64,000 bases of DNA, from positions 15,144 through 79,143 of the forward strand of contig JAEYZG010000070.1 of the NCBI GenBank assembly GCA_023428135.1. Direction: 5' to 3'. This DNA comes from Bacteroidota bacterium. Its GTDB lineage: Bacteria; Bacteroidota; Bacteroidia; Cytophagales; Cytophagaceae. The position numbers and the translations under genes are program-made. The notes beneath the pieces are model-generated. The model saw only the letters and a list, made by a program, of their open reading frames with translations, searched no databases and had not been told where the DNA came from. This document shows, one piece after another, positions 7,952 through 17,045 of this stretch. Within the stretch, counting starts at the first letter, position 1; the number at the start of each line of letters is the position of its first letter.

Positions 7952-9094
7952 TTAATTTTTCAATAAATCTCTGGATATTACAATTTTCTGAATCTCTGAG
8001 GTTCCTTCATATATTTGGGTTATTTTCGCATCTCTCATAAGTCTTTCCACGTGATATTCTTTAACAAAACCGTATCCTCCGTGGATCTGCACAGCCTCTA
8101 CTGTTGCATACATGGCGACTTCTGAAGCATAAAGTTTGGCCATTGCAGCGGCTTTGGTATAATCCTGACCTTGATCTTTCAGATAGGCCGCCTTAAAGCA
8201 GAGCATTCTTGCTGCATCTACTTTGGTAGCCATTTCTGCGAGCTTAAACTGAATTGCCTGATGTTGAAATATTTCCTTGCCAAAAGATTTTCTTTCCTGT
8301 GCGTATTTCAAGGAAAATTCTAATGCTCCTGATGCAATACCTAATGCCTGAGATGCTATTCCAATTCTTCCTCCGTTTAGGGTTTTCATTGCGAAATTGA
8401 AGCCAAATCCATTTTCACCTATCCTGTTCTCTTTTGGTACTTTTACATTATTAAACATCAGAGAGTGTGTGTCAGATCCTCTGATTCCCAGTTTGTTTTC
8501 TTTTTTTCCAACCTCAAAGCCCGGCACTCCTTTTTCTACAATCAAAGCATTAATTCCTTTGTGACCTTTTTCCCGGTCAGTCTGAGCAATGACTAAATAA
8601 ACAGAGGCAGTGTTGCCATTGGTTATCCAGTTTTTAGTACCGTTCAAAAGGTAATAATCGCCCATGTCTTCTGCTGTAGTTCTTTGAGAAGTAGCATCTG
8701 ATCCTGCTTCTGGCTCTGAAAGACAAAACGCCCCTATGATTTCTCCTTTAGCAAGAGGAACGAGGTACTTCTGCTTTTGCGCTTCTGTCCCGAATTTTTC
8801 CAAACCCCAGCAAACAAGAGAATTATTAACCGACATACATACTGAAACAGATGCATCTATTTTAGAAATTTCTTCCATTGCCAGTACATAGGAAATTGTA
8901 TCCATTCCACTTCCACCATATTTTGGATCTACCATCATGCCCATAAAGCCTAATTCCGCCAGTTTTTGTATCTGTTCTGCAGGAAATTTCTGATGTTCAT
9001 CACGTTCTATTACGCCAGGTAAAAGTTCTGTCTGGGCAAAATCTCTTGCGGCTTGCTGTACTGTTTTTTGCTCTTCGGTCAATTGAAAATCCAT
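7952..9094 (-). CDS. Acyl-CoA dehydrogenase
   Basis: FAD-dependent alpha,beta-dehydrogenation of acyl-CoA, the first step of fatty-acid or branched-chain acyl-CoA breakdown, passing electrons to ETF. The 380 residues are full length: N-terminal helical domain, middle beta domain with AFCLSEPEAGSDA and LNGTKNWITNG, and C-terminal helical domain with AVQIHGGYGFVKEYHVERLMRDAKI. The catalytic base is the Glu of YEGTSEIQ, residue 363, as in the short-chain type. Substrate length cannot be read from sequence. The gene is monocistronic in appearance; 173 AT-rich bases separate it from the AraC gene. Confidence 0.93.
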   Translation of the reverse strand: MDFQLTEEQKTVQQAARDFAQTELLPGVIERDEHQKFPAEQIQKLAELGFMGMMVDPKYGGSGMDTISYVLAMEEISKIDASVSVCMSVNNSLVCWGLEKFGTEAQKQKYLVPLAKGEIIGAFCLSEPEAGSDATSQRTTAEDMGDYYLLNGTKNWITNGNTASVYLVIAQTDREKGHKGINALIVEKGVPGFEVGKKENKLGIRGSDTHSLMFNNVKVPKENRIGENGFGFNFAMKTLNGGRIGIASQALGIASGALEFSLKYAQERKSFGKEIFQHQAIQFKLAEMATKVDAARMLCFKAAYLKDQGQDYTKAAAMAKLYASEVAMYATVEAVQIHGGYGFVKEYHVERLMRDAKITQIYEGTSEIQKIVISRDLLKN

Positions 9095-9170
9095 ACTTTT
9101 TCTTGTTAGGTGTAAGTTTGGTTAAATAACGGAATTTAAACGAATTGGATTAAACTTTGAATAAAAAAAT

Positions 9171-9198
9171 AAAAGCGATTCTATGAAGAATCGCTTTT
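9171..9198 (-). terminator. Terminator of the minus-strand metallopeptidase-containing run
   Basis: A perfect 11-bp stem (9171-9181 with 9188-9198) has a 6-base loop. On the minus strand it is followed by a T-rich run, and it lies downstream of the metallopeptidase stop, so it ends that transcription unit. Confidence 0.85.
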
Positions 9199-9229
9199 AA
9201 AAGTTTTTTTGATTGGGACGGTTTCTGTT

Positions 9230-9925
9230 TTAATCGTTTCGCCTGCCCATAAAGATACTAAGGAAATATAGCAGCTGCGCCATGGCTCCCGCAGCAGCCA
9301 CAACATAGGTCATTGCAGCCCACCATAATGCGTCTTTTGCCATTTCATGCTCTCTGGTGGTAACAATCCCGGATTTTTCTGTCCAGGCTAATGCTCTTTT
9401 GCTTGCGTCAAATTCTACAGGAAGAGTAATTAGCGCGAAAAGGGTTAATACAAGGTTACAACCAATTATGATCAGTAGAACATATGGCAATACACCTGCT
9501 CCTCCAGCAAGAACACCTCCGAAGACCAATACAAGCATGATTACATTTAGAATTCTGGCACTAACATTTTGAACCGGAACAAGGGCTGATCTGAATTTCA
9601 GCATGCTGTAAGCGGTGGCATGTTGTATTGCATGTCCACATTCATGGGTAGCAACGGCAACAGCTGCCGCATTTCTACCATAATATACATCATGGCTGAG
9701 GTTTACGGTTTTGTTAGCTGGGTTGTAATGGTCAGTAAGTTCTCCTTCTACAGAGATAACTTTTACATCATTAATTCCATTTCCCCGCAGCATTTGTAAG
9801 GCAGCTTCCTGACCGCTCACACCTGATTGCAAAGGAATCTGGGAATATTGACTGAATTTACTTTTAAGGCGTGCACTTACCAGCCAGCTTGCCAGCATAG
9901 TGACAATAGCAATAACATATAACAT
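9230..9925 (-). CDS. Membrane zinc metallopeptidase, YugP type
   Basis: Zn_peptidase_2 family (PF04298) integral membrane protein of 231 residues. The zinc site HECGH is at residues 94-98 (HECGHAIQH), after a soluble segment with the family motif VNLSHDVYYGRNAAAVAVA. Membrane segments lie at the N-terminus (about 1-19), near 122-165 and near 205-225. The substrate is unknown in this family; a role in membrane-protein quality control is often supposed. It is the last gene of a minus-strand run after the heptose adenylyltransferase gene (18-base gap) and ahead of a clear terminator. Confidence 0.88.
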   Translation of the reverse strand: MLYVIAIVTMLASWLVSARLKSKFSQYSQIPLQSGVSGQEAALQMLRGNGINDVKVISVEGELTDHYNPANKTVNLSHDVYYGRNAAAVAVATHECGHAIQHATAYSMLKFRSALVPVQNVSARILNVIMLVLVFGGVLAGGAGVLPYVLLIIIGCNLVLTLFALITLPVEFDASKRALAWTEKSGIVTTREHEMAKDALWWAAMTYVVAAAGAMAQLLYFLSIFMGRRND

Positions 9926-9943
9926 TGTTGACTACGGATTTTT

Positions 9944-10429
9944 TTACTTGTTATGAGTTTTGATTTTTCCAATAATTCCGGTGGTTGAAAAGCCATCAAC
10001 CAAGCTAATGGTTCTAACCTCACCTCCGTTTTTTATAACAATATCCGCACCAACAATATTCTCAATCGTATAATCATTTCCTTTGACCAAAATGTCAGGA
10101 ATTACATGACTGATTAGTTCAAAAGGGGTGTCCTCATCGAACAAAATGACAGCATCTACAAATTCCAATGCTGCAAGTATGCGGGCTCTGGCATATTCAG
10201 GATTAACAGGTCTTTCCGGACCTTTTAATTTTCTTACTGAAGCATCTGTATTTACTCCTACAATTAGTCTGTCTCCTAGTGATCTGGATTTTTCCAGATA
10301 ATCGGCATGGCCAAGGTGAAGAATGTCAAAGCAACCATTGGTAAAAACTACTTTTTCTCCACGTTCCTTCCAGGATTTTATTTCCGGGATAATGCTATCC
10401 CAGGTTTGAATTTTATCTGAGGTCATCAA
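9944..10429 (-). CDS. rfaE2: D-glycero-beta-D-manno-heptose 1-phosphate adenylyltransferase
   Basis: Transfers AMP to heptose 1-phosphate to make ADP-heptose for the lipopolysaccharide inner core. The 161 residues are the nucleotidyltransferase half alone, corresponding to the C-terminal domain of E. coli HldE. The signature [16 protein letters not shown] (about residues 30-45, HLGH at 38-41) and the second motif around KGNDY and GFSTTGII are intact. The 5' end overlaps the upstream flippase-like gene by 17 bases, so they are coupled. No heptose kinase is seen in the window, so the rest of the pathway must lie elsewhere. Confidence 0.92.
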   Translation of the reverse strand: MMTSDKIQTWDSIIPEIKSWKERGEKVVFTNGCFDILHLGHADYLEKSRSLGDRLIVGVNTDASVRKLKGPERPVNPEYARARILAALEFVDAVILFDEDTPFELISHVIPDILVKGNDYTIENIVGADIVIKNGGEVRTISLVDGFSTTGIIGKIKTHNK

Positions 10430-11429
10430 TTTGTGTTTTTCTTGATAGAAAAAGTGTAACTATTACAGCAGCTCCCCCTACTATAATTACAGCCAAAGTC
10501 TGGGAGGTGTGTATTACAACAGCGAATGCTAATCCATCTAATTTGCTTAAATGATAAAATCCTTCCAGTGCAGAACTTACAAATTCGTGGAAAGCCCCAA
10601 AGCCGCCCTGAACAGGAGCTGACATGCCTAGTCCTCCAACGACTAATAATACTAAACCGGCAACAGGACTGAGGGAGGAGGTCGCTTCAAGGGAAAAGAA
10701 TACCAGGTAAGTCATAAAATAATAACATGCCCAGATAAAGATTGTATGAAAGATGAATTCATTTTTTCTCTTTAACTTTCTTATACTGAAAACGCCTTCC
10801 AGCACCCCCTTGATAAAGGCCACTATTTTTTTATAAATATTAAGATTTTTAATTTTTTCTCGAAAAGATACAAACATCAAGACGCAAAGCCCCAAAATGG
10901 CACTTCCCCAGAGTAACGGGTTGGTGGTAAGACTTGCTTCTGCAGTAGGGGTTGGTTCGTTAAATACCTTTTCTGAAAAAAATGTCGTTAACCTGTTAAA
11001 TTCAAGTATCAGCGATAGACCGATAAGTATAATTAGACAAATGAAGTCAAAAGCCCTCTCTGCTACCACTGTACCAAAAGCTTTGTCGATAGGCACATTA
11101 TCTGTTCTTTTTAATACCGCACATCTTGATATTTCCCCCATTCTTGGAAGAAAGAGGTTGGCGAAGTATCCGACCATTACAGCAACAAAGGTTCTATGTG
11201 TTTTTGGCTTGTATCCCATTGGCTCCATAAGAAGGTTCCATCTTCTGGCTCTTGAAAGGTGACTAAGAAGATTAATTGAGACACCAAGAATTACCCAAGA
11301 AAGTTTTGCTTGTTTAACTTTGTTGATCATTTCTGCAACATTGACTGTGCTGAGCACATAGAAAACAAGGGCAACAGCTAAAACCAGTGTTAGAGTGTAC
11401 TTAATTATATTTTTAACAAGCGAAGACAT
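10413..11429 (-). CDS. Flippase-like / lysylphosphatidylglycerol synthase TM-domain membrane protein
   Basis: Multi-pass protein of 338 residues with about eight hydrophobic segments, matching the UPF0104 / LPG_synthase_TM family (PF03706). Marks include [15 protein letters not shown] (about 60-74), a cytoplasmic loop with [16 protein letters not shown], and [14 protein letters not shown] near the end. Related MprF N-terminal halves flip lipids. The gene sits between panD and the heptose adenylyltransferase gene and overlaps the latter by 17 bases, so a lipid- or glycan-linked envelope role is plausible but not shown. Confidence 0.82.
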   Translation of the reverse strand: MSSLVKNIIKYTLTLVLAVALVFYVLSTVNVAEMINKVKQAKLSWVILGVSINLLSHLSRARRWNLLMEPMGYKPKTHRTFVAVMVGYFANLFLPRMGEISRCAVLKRTDNVPIDKAFGTVVAERAFDFICLIILIGLSLILEFNRLTTFFSEKVFNEPTPTAEASLTTNPLLWGSAILGLCVLMFVSFREKIKNLNIYKKIVAFIKGVLEGVFSIRKLKRKNEFIFHTIFIWACYYFMTYLVFFSLEATSSLSPVAGLVLLVVGGLGMSAPVQGGFGAFHEFVSSALEGFYHLSKLDGLAFAVVIHTSQTLAVIIVGGAAVIVTLFLSRKTQIDDLR

Positions 11430-11434
11430 GAAAA

Positions 11435-11782
11435 TCAGATAAGTTTATTGTTCTGGTCCGGGAATATAACGGTAGGCTTCCAGATTTTAGCATCTTCGAA
11501 ATCCATCCCGGCATATGAAATTATAATAATGATATCACCAACCTGCACTTTTCTGGCAGCAGGGCCATTCAGGCAAATCACGCCACTGTCTCGTGGGCCA
11601 GTAATTACATAGGTTTCGAAGCGTTCGCCATTATTAATGTTTACAATCTGAACTTTTTCATTTTCTATAATATTAGCGGCATTCATCAGATCTTCATCTA
11701 TGGTAATACTTCCTACATAATGTAGTTCTGCCTGGGTAACCTTTACTCTGTGAATTTTTGATTTTAATACTTGAATTTGCAT
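11435..11782 (-). CDS. panD: Aspartate 1-decarboxylase precursor PanD
   Basis: Pyruvoyl enzyme that converts L-aspartate to beta-alanine for pantothenate and CoA synthesis. The 115-residue precursor has the self-cleavage site Gly24-Ser25 (HYVGSITID), where Ser25 becomes the pyruvoyl group. Lys9, Tyr22 and Arg54-region residues typical of the family are in place, and LNGPAARKV is the conserved substrate-pocket stretch. It lies 5 bases before the flippase-like gene and 46 bases after panC, so the two pantothenate genes share a transcript. Confidence 0.96.
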   Translation of the reverse strand: MQIQVLKSKIHRVKVTQAELHYVGSITIDEDLMNAANIIENEKVQIVNINNGERFETYVITGPRDSGVICLNGPAARKVQVGDIIIIISYAGMDFEDAKIWKPTVIFPDQNNKLI

Positions 11783-11828
11783 TTCGCTAAAAAGGAGGTA
11801 TTGGTAATTTGATTGTAGATTAAGTAGA

Positions 11829-12668
11829 TTAAATTAAGATGTTGTCTATAAGGCGAACGCCATCAATGTAGGCAGCTACACATATCGCAATTCCTTTGTG
11901 CTCCTTAACATCCTTTATGGGCATTAAAGTTTCACTATCAGTGATTTCAAAGTATTCGAGTTTTATCTCTTTTATATTTTTATAAAAATCTCTGATTTTG
12001 GCTTTTGTACTTTCAACAGTAGAGTTTCCCAGCAACCTTGCAGCCAACAAAAGAGATTCGTTTAGCTTTGCAGCTATGGGCCTGCCTTTTGGAGTAAGGC
12101 GCTGATTTCTTGAAGACATTGCCAGTCCGTCTTTTTCCCTTATTACCGGACAGGATCTGAGTTCTATAGGGAAACTAAGATCTTTTACCATTTGCTTAAT
12201 AATTAAATATTGCTGCAAATCTTTTTGTCCAAAATAACTGATATCAGGTTGTACAATGTGAAACAATTTTGCTACAACTATAGCAACTCCATTAAAATGC
12301 CCTGGTCTGAATTTTCCTTCCATCACCAGTTCAAGGGAGCCGAAATCAATTTTTATCCTTGGTTCTTCAGTATACATTGATTCGGCGGCAGGCATAAATA
12401 CCAGATCACACCCGGCATTTTCCAGCATTTTAAAATCTTCTTCCTGATTTTTTGGATATAAAATGAAGTCTTGAGCGTTATTAAACTGGATTGGATTTAC
12501 GAAAATGCTGCAAATGGTAAAATCATTTTCCTTTTTGGAGCATTCTATCAGGGATATATGTCCCTGGTGAAGAGCGCCCATAGTAGGGACAAAACCGATA
12601 CTTTTAAATTCCGGTTTTCTTCTTTTAATGTATTTAAGCAGTTCAGATGGTTCCTTAATTATTTCCAT
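11829..12668 (-). CDS. panC: Pantothenate synthetase PanC
   Basis: ATP-dependent ligation of pantoate with beta-alanine. With ATG at 12668 the protein is 279 residues ([11 protein letters not shown]), the normal length; an upstream in-frame ATG at 12791 would add 41 residues with no family match and would run through the shared promoter region, so it is rejected. The ATP motifs are HQGH (residues 34-37, in [14 protein letters not shown]) and the KMSKS-like MSSRNQRL further on; YFGQKDLQQ is also conserved. The next gene supplies its beta-alanine. The gene opposite (12806) is transcribed divergently. Confidence 0.95.
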   Translation of the reverse strand: MEIIKEPSELLKYIKRRKPEFKSIGFVPTMGALHQGHISLIECSKKENDFTICSIFVNPIQFNNAQDFILYPKNQEEDFKMLENAGCDLVFMPAAESMYTEEPRIKIDFGSLELVMEGKFRPGHFNGVAIVVAKLFHIVQPDISYFGQKDLQQYLIIKQMVKDLSFPIELRSCPVIREKDGLAMSSRNQRLTPKGRPIAAKLNESLLLAARLLGNSTVESTKAKIRDFYKNIKEIKLEYFEITDSETLMPIKDVKEHKGIAICVAAYIDGVRLIDNILI

Positions 12669-12724
12669 ATCACGATATAAACAAAATAAAATTGGGCAAA
12701 ATAAGCAGTTAATACTAGAAATTC

Positions 12725-12756
12725 CTTGAAAATTGAGAAAAAATTTTGTAATTTCG
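12725..12756 (+). promoter_or_regulatory. Candidate promoter for the glycogen-synthase-like gene
   Basis: CTTG (12725-12728), 20 bases, then TAATTTCG (12749-12756) is an imperfect match to TTTG-N19-21-TAnnTTTG. It lies about 50 bases ahead of the start at 12806 in a divergent intergenic region. Confidence 0.35.
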
Positions 12757-12805
12757 TGGGCCCGTAAACTATTTAGTTTGATTTTAACCAAATCTCTCGC
12801 AAAAT

Positions 12806-13615
12806 ATGTCTAGACTTCGAATTCTTTATGTTGCAGCCGAAATAAATCCATTCTTACAGGTAACTGAGGTAGCGGATTTTGTTCGGAAGCTGCCACAAGC
12901 AATGCAGGAAAAGGGGATGGAAATTAGGATTTTAATTCCTAGATTTGGCGTAATTAATGAACGTAAAAACAGATTACATGAGGTTGTAAGGTTGTCCGGA
13001 ATCAACATCGCAGTCGGCGATGAGGAGAAACCTCTGATTATCAAAGTTGCCTCAATCCCTAATGCAAAACTTCAGGTTTATTTTATTGATAATGAAGATT
13101 ATTTCCAAAGAAAACATGTCTTCGTTGATAAAGAAAATAAATTCTACCCTGATAATGACGAAAGAGCTATTTTCTTTTGTAAAGGAGTTCTCGAAACTGT
13201 AAAAAAACTTGGCTGGTCTCCTGACATCATCCACTGTAATGATTGGATGACAAGTTTAATCCCTCTTTACCTCAAAACAAGATACAAACAAGATCCGGTT
13301 TTTAAAGCTACTAAGTCTGTATTTACAATTTATAATAATTCGTTCAATTATAAGTTTGATAAAGACCTGCTGGAAAAAGTTAAAATGCTTGATATTGAGG
13401 ATAAAATGCTTTCTCATTTAAAATCAGCTGATTTTGAGGGTTTTGTAAAAATGGGAATGGAGTATGCTGACGCAGTTTTAAAGGCTGAAGAGTCTTATAG
13501 CGAAAGTCTGAATAAACTTTTTGACAGCTTCGAAAAAGAAAAGAAAATTAATGTCCTGGAGGAAGATGATAATTTTGAAAGCTACTATAATTTTTATAAT
13601 GAACTTATTAACTAA
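12806..13615 (+). CDS. Glycogen/starch-synthase N-terminal-domain protein (GT5-like, single domain)
   Basis: 269 residues corresponding only to the N-terminal Rossmann domain of GT5 glycogen synthases (PF08323): start RILYVAAEINPFLQVTEVADFVRKLP, then GMEIRILIPRFG, DNDERAIFFCKGVLE and the conserved HCNDWMTSLIPLYL. The usual KxGGL substrate loop reads QVTEVAD, so the ADP-glucose-binding lysine and glycines are missing, and the whole C-terminal nucleotide-binding domain is absent; the last 40 residues are acidic and helical. It is therefore probably not a working synthase. Its 3' end overlaps the DUF4270 gene by 17 bases. Such short forms next to panC are, from memory, common in Bacteroidota. 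Confidence 0.8.
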   Translation: MSRLRILYVAAEINPFLQVTEVADFVRKLPQAMQEKGMEIRILIPRFGVINERKNRLHEVVRLSGINIAVGDEEKPLIIKVASIPNAKLQVYFIDNEDYFQRKHVFVDKENKFYPDNDERAIFFCKGVLETVKKLGWSPDIIHCNDWMTSLIPLYLKTRYKQDPVFKATKSVFTIYNNSFNYKFDKDLLEKVKMLDIEDKMLSHLKSADFEGFVKMGMEYADAVLKAEESYSESLNKLFDSFEKEKKINVLEEDDNFESYYNFYNELIN

Positions 13616-14996
13616 AAAATCAGGGCTGCTGTTTTTACTGGCAGCCCTTGTTATTTTTTCCTGTAAAAAAGAACCGTCAAGAATAGGAAATAGCTTACCG
13701 CCTCCTGATTTACAAACGGATTTGAACTTTAGTGATTCTTTAATTGCTCAAACCAGTACGGTTTTAGTAAATGATTCTATTGTTACTTCGAACACTGTAC
13801 CAACGGTTAATGTATTTGGCCTCGTCGGTCAATCAAATGATCCTATTTTTGGAAGAATAACAGCCAAAACTTTTGCGCAACTAAAATATAATATCAAGGG
13901 AAATTACAATTTTGGTAATAATCCGGTATTTGATAGTGCAGTATTTACTTTACAGCCAAATGGCTATTATGGAGATACAACTTCTGGTTCTCAGGTTGAC
14001 CAGTCTATATCTGTTTACCAATTGAGCGGAAGTTTAGACACAAATACTGTATATAGAGCTAGCTCCCCTGAAATTCCTTATGATCTAAATAAAAAGCTAG
14101 CAACATTTAATTTCCGGGCCAATCAAAAAGTAGGTTCTACTATTTCAGTCAGACTTACAGATGAACAATTTGCTAAAGGAATTATAGAAAATGGAATTAC
14201 TTCAGACACTGCTTTGTTGAGGTATTGCAAAGGGATAGCCCTTGTGGCCGAAAATAAAGATGCCGTTGTTAGACAGTTTTATTTGTATTCTTCTTCATCT
14301 GCATACAGTGGAATAAGGATTTATTACCATAATGATAATACGTATTCTTCTGTAACACTGAACTTTACTTATAATAATCCAAAATTTTATACTATTGTAG
14401 CTGATAGAGCCGGAACTCCGATTGCGGGATTAGGAAATCAAAGTTATGGGACTGAAATAACAGGAAACCTGTCTTATGCACAGGCAGGTACTGGTGTGAT
14501 GACAAAACTTTCTTTCCCAGGTTTGGAAAATTTCTTAAAAGAATTGAATGAAGGCGAACAAATTATTATCAATAAGGCTGAAATTGTTATAAAAGCTGAC
14601 AAAACAAGTGGATTTGGCTATCCGATACCTCGAATGGATTTGTACCAGACTGGAGAAAACGGAAAGATGTTAAAACTTAACAATGTGTCTGCTGCCATTC
14701 AGGCAAATGGTAGTTACTTATTCGGTACAGCAAATCCTGCCACATCCTATTATGATTATAAGAATAACCTATATAAATTTTCTATAGGATCATATCTGCA
14801 GGCAGTGGCAGATGATAAAATAGTATTAAGGCCATTTTTGGTATCTGCTTCAGAGACAATTTTAAAGTATTCAACAGGAGGAACAGAAGGAGGACCATTG
14901 AATTTTTATAGTCTTTATAGGTCGGCTTTAAAAAATGACCCTTCAATAGAAGCTGACAGAATAAAATTGAACATATATTATACGATCGTAAAGTAA
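13599..14996 (+). CDS. DUF4270 lipoprotein
   Basis: Surface or periplasmic lipoprotein of unknown role, specific to Bacteroidota. The ATG at 13599 gives a clean lipoprotein signal (hydrophobic core, lipobox VIFSC with Cys at 22), so the longer frame starting at 13521 is rejected. The mature 443 residues are beta-rich, with an N-terminal DUF4270-like part (GLVGQSNDPIFGRITAKTFA) and repeated Ser/Thr/Asn-rich strands. It overlaps the upstream gene by 17 bases, indicating coupled translation. A terminator-like hairpin lies inside its first codons. Confidence 0.85.
   Translation: MNLLTKKSGLLFLLAALVIFSCKKEPSRIGNSLPPPDLQTDLNFSDSLIAQTSTVLVNDSIVTSNTVPTVNVFGLVGQSNDPIFGRITAKTFAQLKYNIKGNYNFGNNPVFDSAVFTLQPNGYYGDTTSGSQVDQSISVYQLSGSLDTNTVYRASSPEIPYDLNKKLATFNFRANQKVGSTISVRLTDEQFAKGIIENGITSDTALLRYCKGIALVAENKDAVVRQFYLYSSSSAYSGIRIYYHNDNTYSSVTLNFTYNNPKFYTIVADRAGTPIAGLGNQSYGTEITGNLSYAQAGTGVMTKLSFPGLENFLKELNEGEQIIINKAEIVIKADKTSGFGYPIPRMDLYQTGENGKMLKLNNVSAAIQANGSYLFGTANPATSYYDYKNNLYKFSIGSYLQAVADDKIVLRPFLVSASETILKYSTGGTEGGPLNFYSLYRSALKNDPSIEADRIKLNIYYTIVK
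13622..13660 (+). promoter_or_regulatory. Terminator-like hairpin within the DUF4270 signal-peptide codons
   Basis: An 8-bp GC-rich perfect stem (13622-13629 with 13641-13648) has an 11-base loop and is followed by TTATTTTTT. It lies 7 bases after the upstream stop and 23 bases into the DUF4270 frame. It could act as a translation-sensitive attenuator. Confidence 0.4.
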
Positions 14997-15048
14997 AACT
15001 AAGTTAGAGTAAATATCGATCTGTTAATTTAAACCCCATTGAATTAAG

Positions 15049-16884
15049 ATGTGTGGAATTGTTGCTTACGTTGGAAATAAAGAAGCTTCTCCTATTTTAA
15101 TAAAAGGTCTTAAAAGACTTGAGTATAGAGGTTATGATAGTGCAGGTATTGCACTTTTAAATGGAGATTTAAATGTCTACAAGAAAAAAGGTAAAGTAAG
15201 CGAGCTTGAAGAATACCTTAAAGATCAGAAAATTGATAGTAATATAGGGATAGGACACACACGCTGGGCTACCCATGGGGTTCCTAATGATGTAAATGCA
15301 CACCCTCACTTTTCAGGAAAAAGAGAACTGGCCATCATCCACAATGGTATCATTGAAAATTATGCTTCACTCAAAAAGGATCTTGAACAAAGAGGTCATG
15401 TGTTCTTAAGTGAGACAGATTCAGAGGTTTTTATCCATTTTATTGAAGATATAAGAGATAACAATCAATGTTCCCTTGAAGAAGCAGTAAGGCTTGCTCT
15501 TACTAAAGTAGTGGGTGCATATGCAATAGTAATTATCTCAAAGGATGATCCGAATCAGCTGATAGCTGCAAGAAAGGGAAGCCCGTTAGTAATTGGTCTT
15601 GGACAAGGTGAGTTTTTTATTGCATCTGATGCATCTCCCATCATTGAATATACAAATGAGGTTGTCTATCTTAATGATCTTGAAATTGCAGTAATTAAAG
15701 ATGGACGTTTAAGTATTAAGACTATTGAGGATGTTCAGACTACTCCTTACATACACAGACTTGATCTTGAACTTGATCAGATTGAAAAAGGGGGGTATGA
15801 GCATTTTATGCTCAAGGAAATATTTGAACAGCCAAAATCAATTAAAGATTGTCTCAGAGGAAGGGTCATTTCTGAACAAGCTCATTTGGCTCTTGGAGGA
15901 ATCAGACAATATCTCAATAAACTTGTTAATGCTGACAGGATCATCATTCTTGGGTGTGGAACCTCATGGCATGCAGGACTGGTAGCGGAGTATATTTTTG
16001 AAGAATTTGCCAGGATACCTGTTGAAGTTGAGTATGCTTCCGAGTTCAGATATAGAAATCCTATTATTAAAGAAGGGGATGTTGTAATTGCAATTTCTCA
16101 AAGTGGAGAAACTGCTGATACTCTTGCCGCTATTGAGCTAGCCAAGGCTAAAGGTGCAATAATATTTGGCGTTTGTAATGTTGTAGGTTCTTCGATTGCG
16201 AGAGCATCTCATGAGGGTGCTTATCTGCATGCAGGGCCTGAAATAGGTGTGGCCAGTACAAAAGCGTTTACAGCTCAGGTTACAGTGCTTACAATGATGG
16301 CTATTATTGTTGGCCATAGAAGAGGGACTATCAAAGAAAGTCTGTTTCATCAGCTTTTGGTTGATTTGGAGAATCTTCCAGCTAAAGTTGAAAAGGCATT
16401 GAAGACCAATGATCAAATAAAATATATTGCTTCTATATATAAAGATGCAAGGAATTTCCTTTATCTGGGAAGAGGAGCGAATTTCCCTGTAGCATTGGAA
16501 GGAGCTCTTAAACTAAAGGAAATTTCTTATATCCATGCAGAAGGGTATCCTGCTGCTGAAATGAAACATGGTCCGATAGCCCTGATTGATGAAGAAATGC
16601 CAGTAATGGTTATAGCTACAAAAGATCAGACGTATGAAAAAATTGTAAGTAATATTCAGGAAGTCAGAGCTAGAAAAGGTAAAGTAATAGCTATTGTTAC
16701 CGAAGGAGATAAGCAAATCGAAGCCATGGCAGATTTTGTGATCGAAGTGCCTGGAACGCATGAGTTTTTGATGCCTATCGTATCTGTGGTTCCGCTCCAG
16801 CTTTTGTCCTATCATATTGCTGTGATGAGGGGCTGTAACGTGGATCAGCCTCGAAATCTGGCAAAGTCGGTAACGGTGGAGTAG
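15049..16884 (+). CDS. glmS: Glutamine--fructose-6-phosphate aminotransferase (isomerizing) GlmS
   Basis: Makes glucosamine 6-phosphate from fructose 6-phosphate and glutamine, the entry step of UDP-GlcNAc, peptidoglycan and LPS synthesis. The 611 residues are full length: class II glutaminase domain with nucleophile Cys2 (MCGIVAYVG), GHTRWATHG and HNGIIENY; then two SIS sugar-isomerase domains (GCGTSWHAG; SQSGETADT; LKLKEISYIHAEGY; EMKHGPIALID) and the C-terminal LAKSVTVE. It stands alone, 52 bases after the DUF4270 gene, and ends at a terminator. No glmS ribozyme-like structure is apparent in the 52-base leader. Confidence 0.97.
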   Translation: MCGIVAYVGNKEASPILIKGLKRLEYRGYDSAGIALLNGDLNVYKKKGKVSELEEYLKDQKIDSNIGIGHTRWATHGVPNDVNAHPHFSGKRELAIIHNGIIENYASLKKDLEQRGHVFLSETDSEVFIHFIEDIRDNNQCSLEEAVRLALTKVVGAYAIVIISKDDPNQLIAARKGSPLVIGLGQGEFFIASDASPIIEYTNEVVYLNDLEIAVIKDGRLSIKTIEDVQTTPYIHRLDLELDQIEKGGYEHFMLKEIFEQPKSIKDCLRGRVISEQAHLALGGIRQYLNKLVNADRIIILGCGTSWHAGLVAEYIFEEFARIPVEVEYASEFRYRNPIIKEGDVVIAISQSGETADTLAAIELAKAKGAIIFGVCNVVGSSIARASHEGAYLHAGPEIGVASTKAFTAQVTVLTMMAIIVGHRRGTIKESLFHQLLVDLENLPAKVEKALKTNDQIKYIASIYKDARNFLYLGRGANFPVALEGALKLKEISYIHAEGYPAAEMKHGPIALIDEEMPVMVIATKDQTYEKIVSNIQEVRARKGKVIAIVTEGDKQIEAMADFVIEVPGTHEFLMPIVSVVPLQLLSYHIAVMRGCNVDQPRNLAKSVTVE

Positions 16885-16945
16885 TTTTCACCAGTACAGA
16901 TTTGATTGGCAGATTGATTTGAAGTGCAGCAGATTTATAATATTT

Positions 16946-16976
16946 AAGGGCGGGATTTATACCGCCCTTCTTATTT
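16946..16976 (+). terminator. glmS terminator
   Basis: A perfect 8-bp GC-rich stem (16946-16953 with 16962-16969) has an 8-base loop, followed by CTTATTTTG. It lies 61 bases after the glmS stop. Confidence 0.8.
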
Positions 16977-17045
16977 TGTATCTTCTTTAAGAAGTTTTAA
17001 AACTTTAGAAATTGATGCTGAGATTGCGCTCCTATTGATCAATTA

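Noticed and set aside
12669..12791. N-terminal extension of PanC
   Set aside because: 41 extra residues without family match, crossing the divergent promoter region; the internal ATG gives the standard length.
14997..15048. glmS ribozyme or riboswitch in the glmS leader
   Set aside because: Only 52 bases are available and no conserved core is visible.
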